This document shows positions 61,829 to 64,000 of a stretch of 64,000 bases of DNA, one piece after another. The stretch's first letter is position 1. Every line of letters starts with the position of its first letter. The notes beneath the pieces were generated by a model, which was not told the DNA's origin, made no database searches, and saw only the letters and a list, made by a program, of their open reading frames with translations. The stretch is from Epiperipatus broadwayi (lineage: Eukaryota; Onychophora; Udeonychophora; Euonychophora; Peripatidae), in NCBI GenBank assembly GCA_028023455.1, contig JAQFVV010012405.1:684001-748000 (forward strand). Reading direction: 5' to 3'. The translations under genes were made by a program, and so were the position numbers.

Positions 61829-62995
61829 GATATCATCATCATCAACTATTATCAATCCACTGCAGGATAAAGGTATTTCCAAGTTTAATCCATCTTTTCC
61901 AACCTCTAGTCTCTCTTCTCCACATTACATCTTCACACTTTCTTATTTCATCTATCCATCTCACATGTTGTCTCTTTCTGGGGCTTTTACAATCTCTTGG
62001 AATTCAGTTAAGATTTCAATTGTCCATTTATTATCTCTTTTAGCAATATGACCAACCCAACTCCATTTTAGTTTTTAATTATTTCAATGATATCAGTTAC
62101 ACCTGTTTGTTCTCTTCTTACTCCTAAGATGCATTTCTCAATACTTCTTTGAGTGATCTGAAGTTTCTGTATTACTCTTCTATTAATTGTCCAAGTTTTA
62201 TATCAATAAGTAAGAACTGGTAAAACATATTTATTAAAAACCTTCCTTTTCAAACACATAGGGATATTTCCTTTTAGTATGAAGTTATTTCTACCAAAAG
62301 CACTCCAACCAAGTTTAATTCTATGATTAATTTCATCCATTATGTTTCCATCTGTAGTAATAATCTGGCCAAAGTATTCATAGTTGTTAACATCTTCTAA
62401 CTCATCATAATTAATCTCTATTTTCATCTTTTGAGAAAATCCTTTGAACATTACTTTAGTCTTTTTAACATTTATCTTTAGTCTTAATTTCTTACTTTCA
62501 TCTGATAACTCTCGCAACATTTACTGAAGCTCTGAGGCATTATTTTCTGCAAAATCTAAATGTCTTTAATAAACTCCATTTATTTTTACTCCTTTGGCTT
62601 CCCATTTAATCCACAAAATACTTCTTGCAGTATTGCTGTAAAAAGTTTTGGAGATATGGAGTCTACCCTTCTCGATGGTAATCTTAATAGTAGTATCATT
62701 ATGTAATTTAATTGTTGCTGTTGTATTTTTATAAATATTCTTCAGAATATGACAATATCTTGGGTATATACCTTTATGATCCAATGCTTTAATCACTGAA
62801 GAAATGTTTATAGAATCAAATGCCTTTTCATAATTTATAAATCCAAAGCATAATTGCAACTCATATTCATTGGTCATTTCTATAATTTCTCTGAATACTT
62901 GAAAATGATTTATTGTACTAAAATCATTTTTAAAACCAGCTTGTTCTTTTGGTTGGTTGAAATTCAATGTTCTCTGTAGGTGAGTTGTAATATGA
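61829..62995 (-). mobile_element. RTE-type LINE, copy 5, 5'-truncated
   Basis: Minus-strand element with the (CAT)n tail at 61829-61843 on plus and homology up to about 62995, inside the reverse transcriptase (TTHLQRTLNFNQPKEQAGF). Open frames are 63000-62566 and 62520-62203 on minus. It is more diverged than copies 1-3. Confidence 0.8.
61860..62995 (-). pseudogene. RTE reverse transcriptase 3' half without the catalytic Asp pair
   Basis: The first part reads GFINYEKAFDSINISSVIKA. The GVRQGDSISPKLF region is scrambled by a frameshift (KGRLHISKTF). At 62541-62555 the LDFADDVVVFANNAS stretch of copies 1 and 2 has become LDFAENNAS, an 18-nt in-frame loss that removes both catalytic Asp residues. 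Downstream LKINVKKTKVMFKGFSQ and YEYFGQII are still readable. It is inactive. Confidence 0.8.
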
Positions 62996-64000
62996 TTCAT
63001 TTAAAAGTATTTGTCATGGCATGCACAAGACAATCTGCTACATATTTTATCTTCTGTTTCTTTTGTAATTAGTTTAAATGATTTTTTTAAAAATCTAATG
63101 TAATGGCATTCTATTATAAATTCACTTTATAATATTCTTACACTTAAATGTATGTTTCTTATAGTTTTTCTCTACTTTTAATTTTTCAAAATATATTATT
63201 TTAAAAAAGATTTTTCCTCTCATCATTTTATTATTTTTAAATGTATTTTGGTTTATTCTTCTTTACATTATCCTCCTCCCTGTTTTTAAACAGTTATTCC
63301 ATATATAGTGAATATGGTTTTAAAACATTAATAATTATATTTGAAAAATTCACCAAGACTACTAATGTTAAATAAATATTTGGAATTTATCATTAACTAC
63401 TAATGTTAAATTTTATCAAATTTTGGTTAGCTTAAATGCAATCTCTTAAATTGTTTTCCTTTTCCTTTTTATGAACCAAATTTCTGAATACAATAATATA
63501 TTTAAATAACTAGAACCTAATTTTTTGTAAATTTATATAATGTTATAATCTGTTACATTTTTTATTTACCATTGTCAAACTCACTCCACTCATAACTTTG
63601 ACATTATCCACTTCAGATAAATACAATAATGGTTATTACTAATCATTGTCTAAACTAGAGATTATCTGTAGCACAGATATAAACTTTAAATCTCAGTTAA
63701 AGATTAATATATCTGATTTTTTAATTTTAAACATACACACACATGGAGTTATTCAACTTCTATTTAAAAGTGTATTTACTCCATAAAAAGTATTGGCGGT
63801 AGTAATGGAGATGCATATTTAGAGATAGGGATTGGGAAATGATAGAAAGATTGAAATTAACAGTAGTAGTTTTATTGCAAAAATTAAACATGTTAAATGA
63901 GTAAATGTTGGGCATATAACACATAAAATCATTATCAATGAATAAATGCCATTTTAAATTTCATTTATACCAATAAATAAGTAGCATATAAGCAAGGTCA
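62996..64000. other. AT-rich DNA, nothing recognised
   Basis: No coding, RNA or repeat feature recognised to the end of the window. Confidence 0.5.

Overview
This is an AT-rich eukaryotic (most likely invertebrate) intergenic or intronic window. I found no host protein-coding gene, tRNA or rRNA that I can support. Nearly everything recognisable is mobile DNA in various states of decay. The mix is RTE-type LINEs, other LINE relics, an endonuclease-bearing Penelope-like element, an LTR-type element without coding content, a hAT element, a Merlin/IS1595-like transposase fossil, ATT/TA microsatellites and local tandem duplications. This mix fits a repeat-rich arthropod, mollusc or cnidarian, but I cannot name the species.

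Layout, left to right. 0.4-2 kb: (TTA)/(AAT) microsatellites joined to the 3' ends of two LINEs in opposite orientations. 2.25-7.39 kb: two nearly identical 2.18 kb direct repeats (TG...CA ends) around a 0.77 kb non-coding core, read here as a non-autonomous LTR element whose sense strand is minus. A diverged solo copy lies at 53.97-56.08 kb on plus. 11.15-11.83 kb: a LINE C-terminal relic. 16.7-18.3 kb: AT-rich repeats with a TATA-box-bearing block. 21.4-22.1 kb: a tandem duplication. 27.6-28.05 kb: the Merlin-like transposase fossil. 28.55-35.17 kb: two near full-length RTE LINEs placed head to head, forming a large inverted repeat. 40.5-43.6 kb: several diverged tandem duplications. 43.96-44.35 kb: a 388-bp near-perfect palindrome touching a 5'-truncated RTE copy (44.35-46.55 kb). 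47.1-48.06 kb: a very old LINE relic of another family. 50.0-53.7 kb: a Penelope-like element with the typical partial-plus-full tandem layout and possible hammerhead ribozymes. 58.14-59.23 kb: a short hAT element with an exact 8-bp target duplication. 59.8-61.0 and 61.8-63.0 kb: two more RTE copies, the first with its 5' part inverted.

Activity. None of the coding copies is intact. RTE copies 1 and 2 keep endonuclease and polymerase motifs but carry stops and frameshifts. RTE copies 3, 4 and 5 have each lost the catalytic ADD motif in a different way. The Penelope ORF has three frame breaks. The best evidence for recent activity is the near identity of the two 2.18 kb repeats and the high similarity of RTE copies 1 and 2. 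Long stretches between these features are plain AT-rich DNA in which I see no gene.
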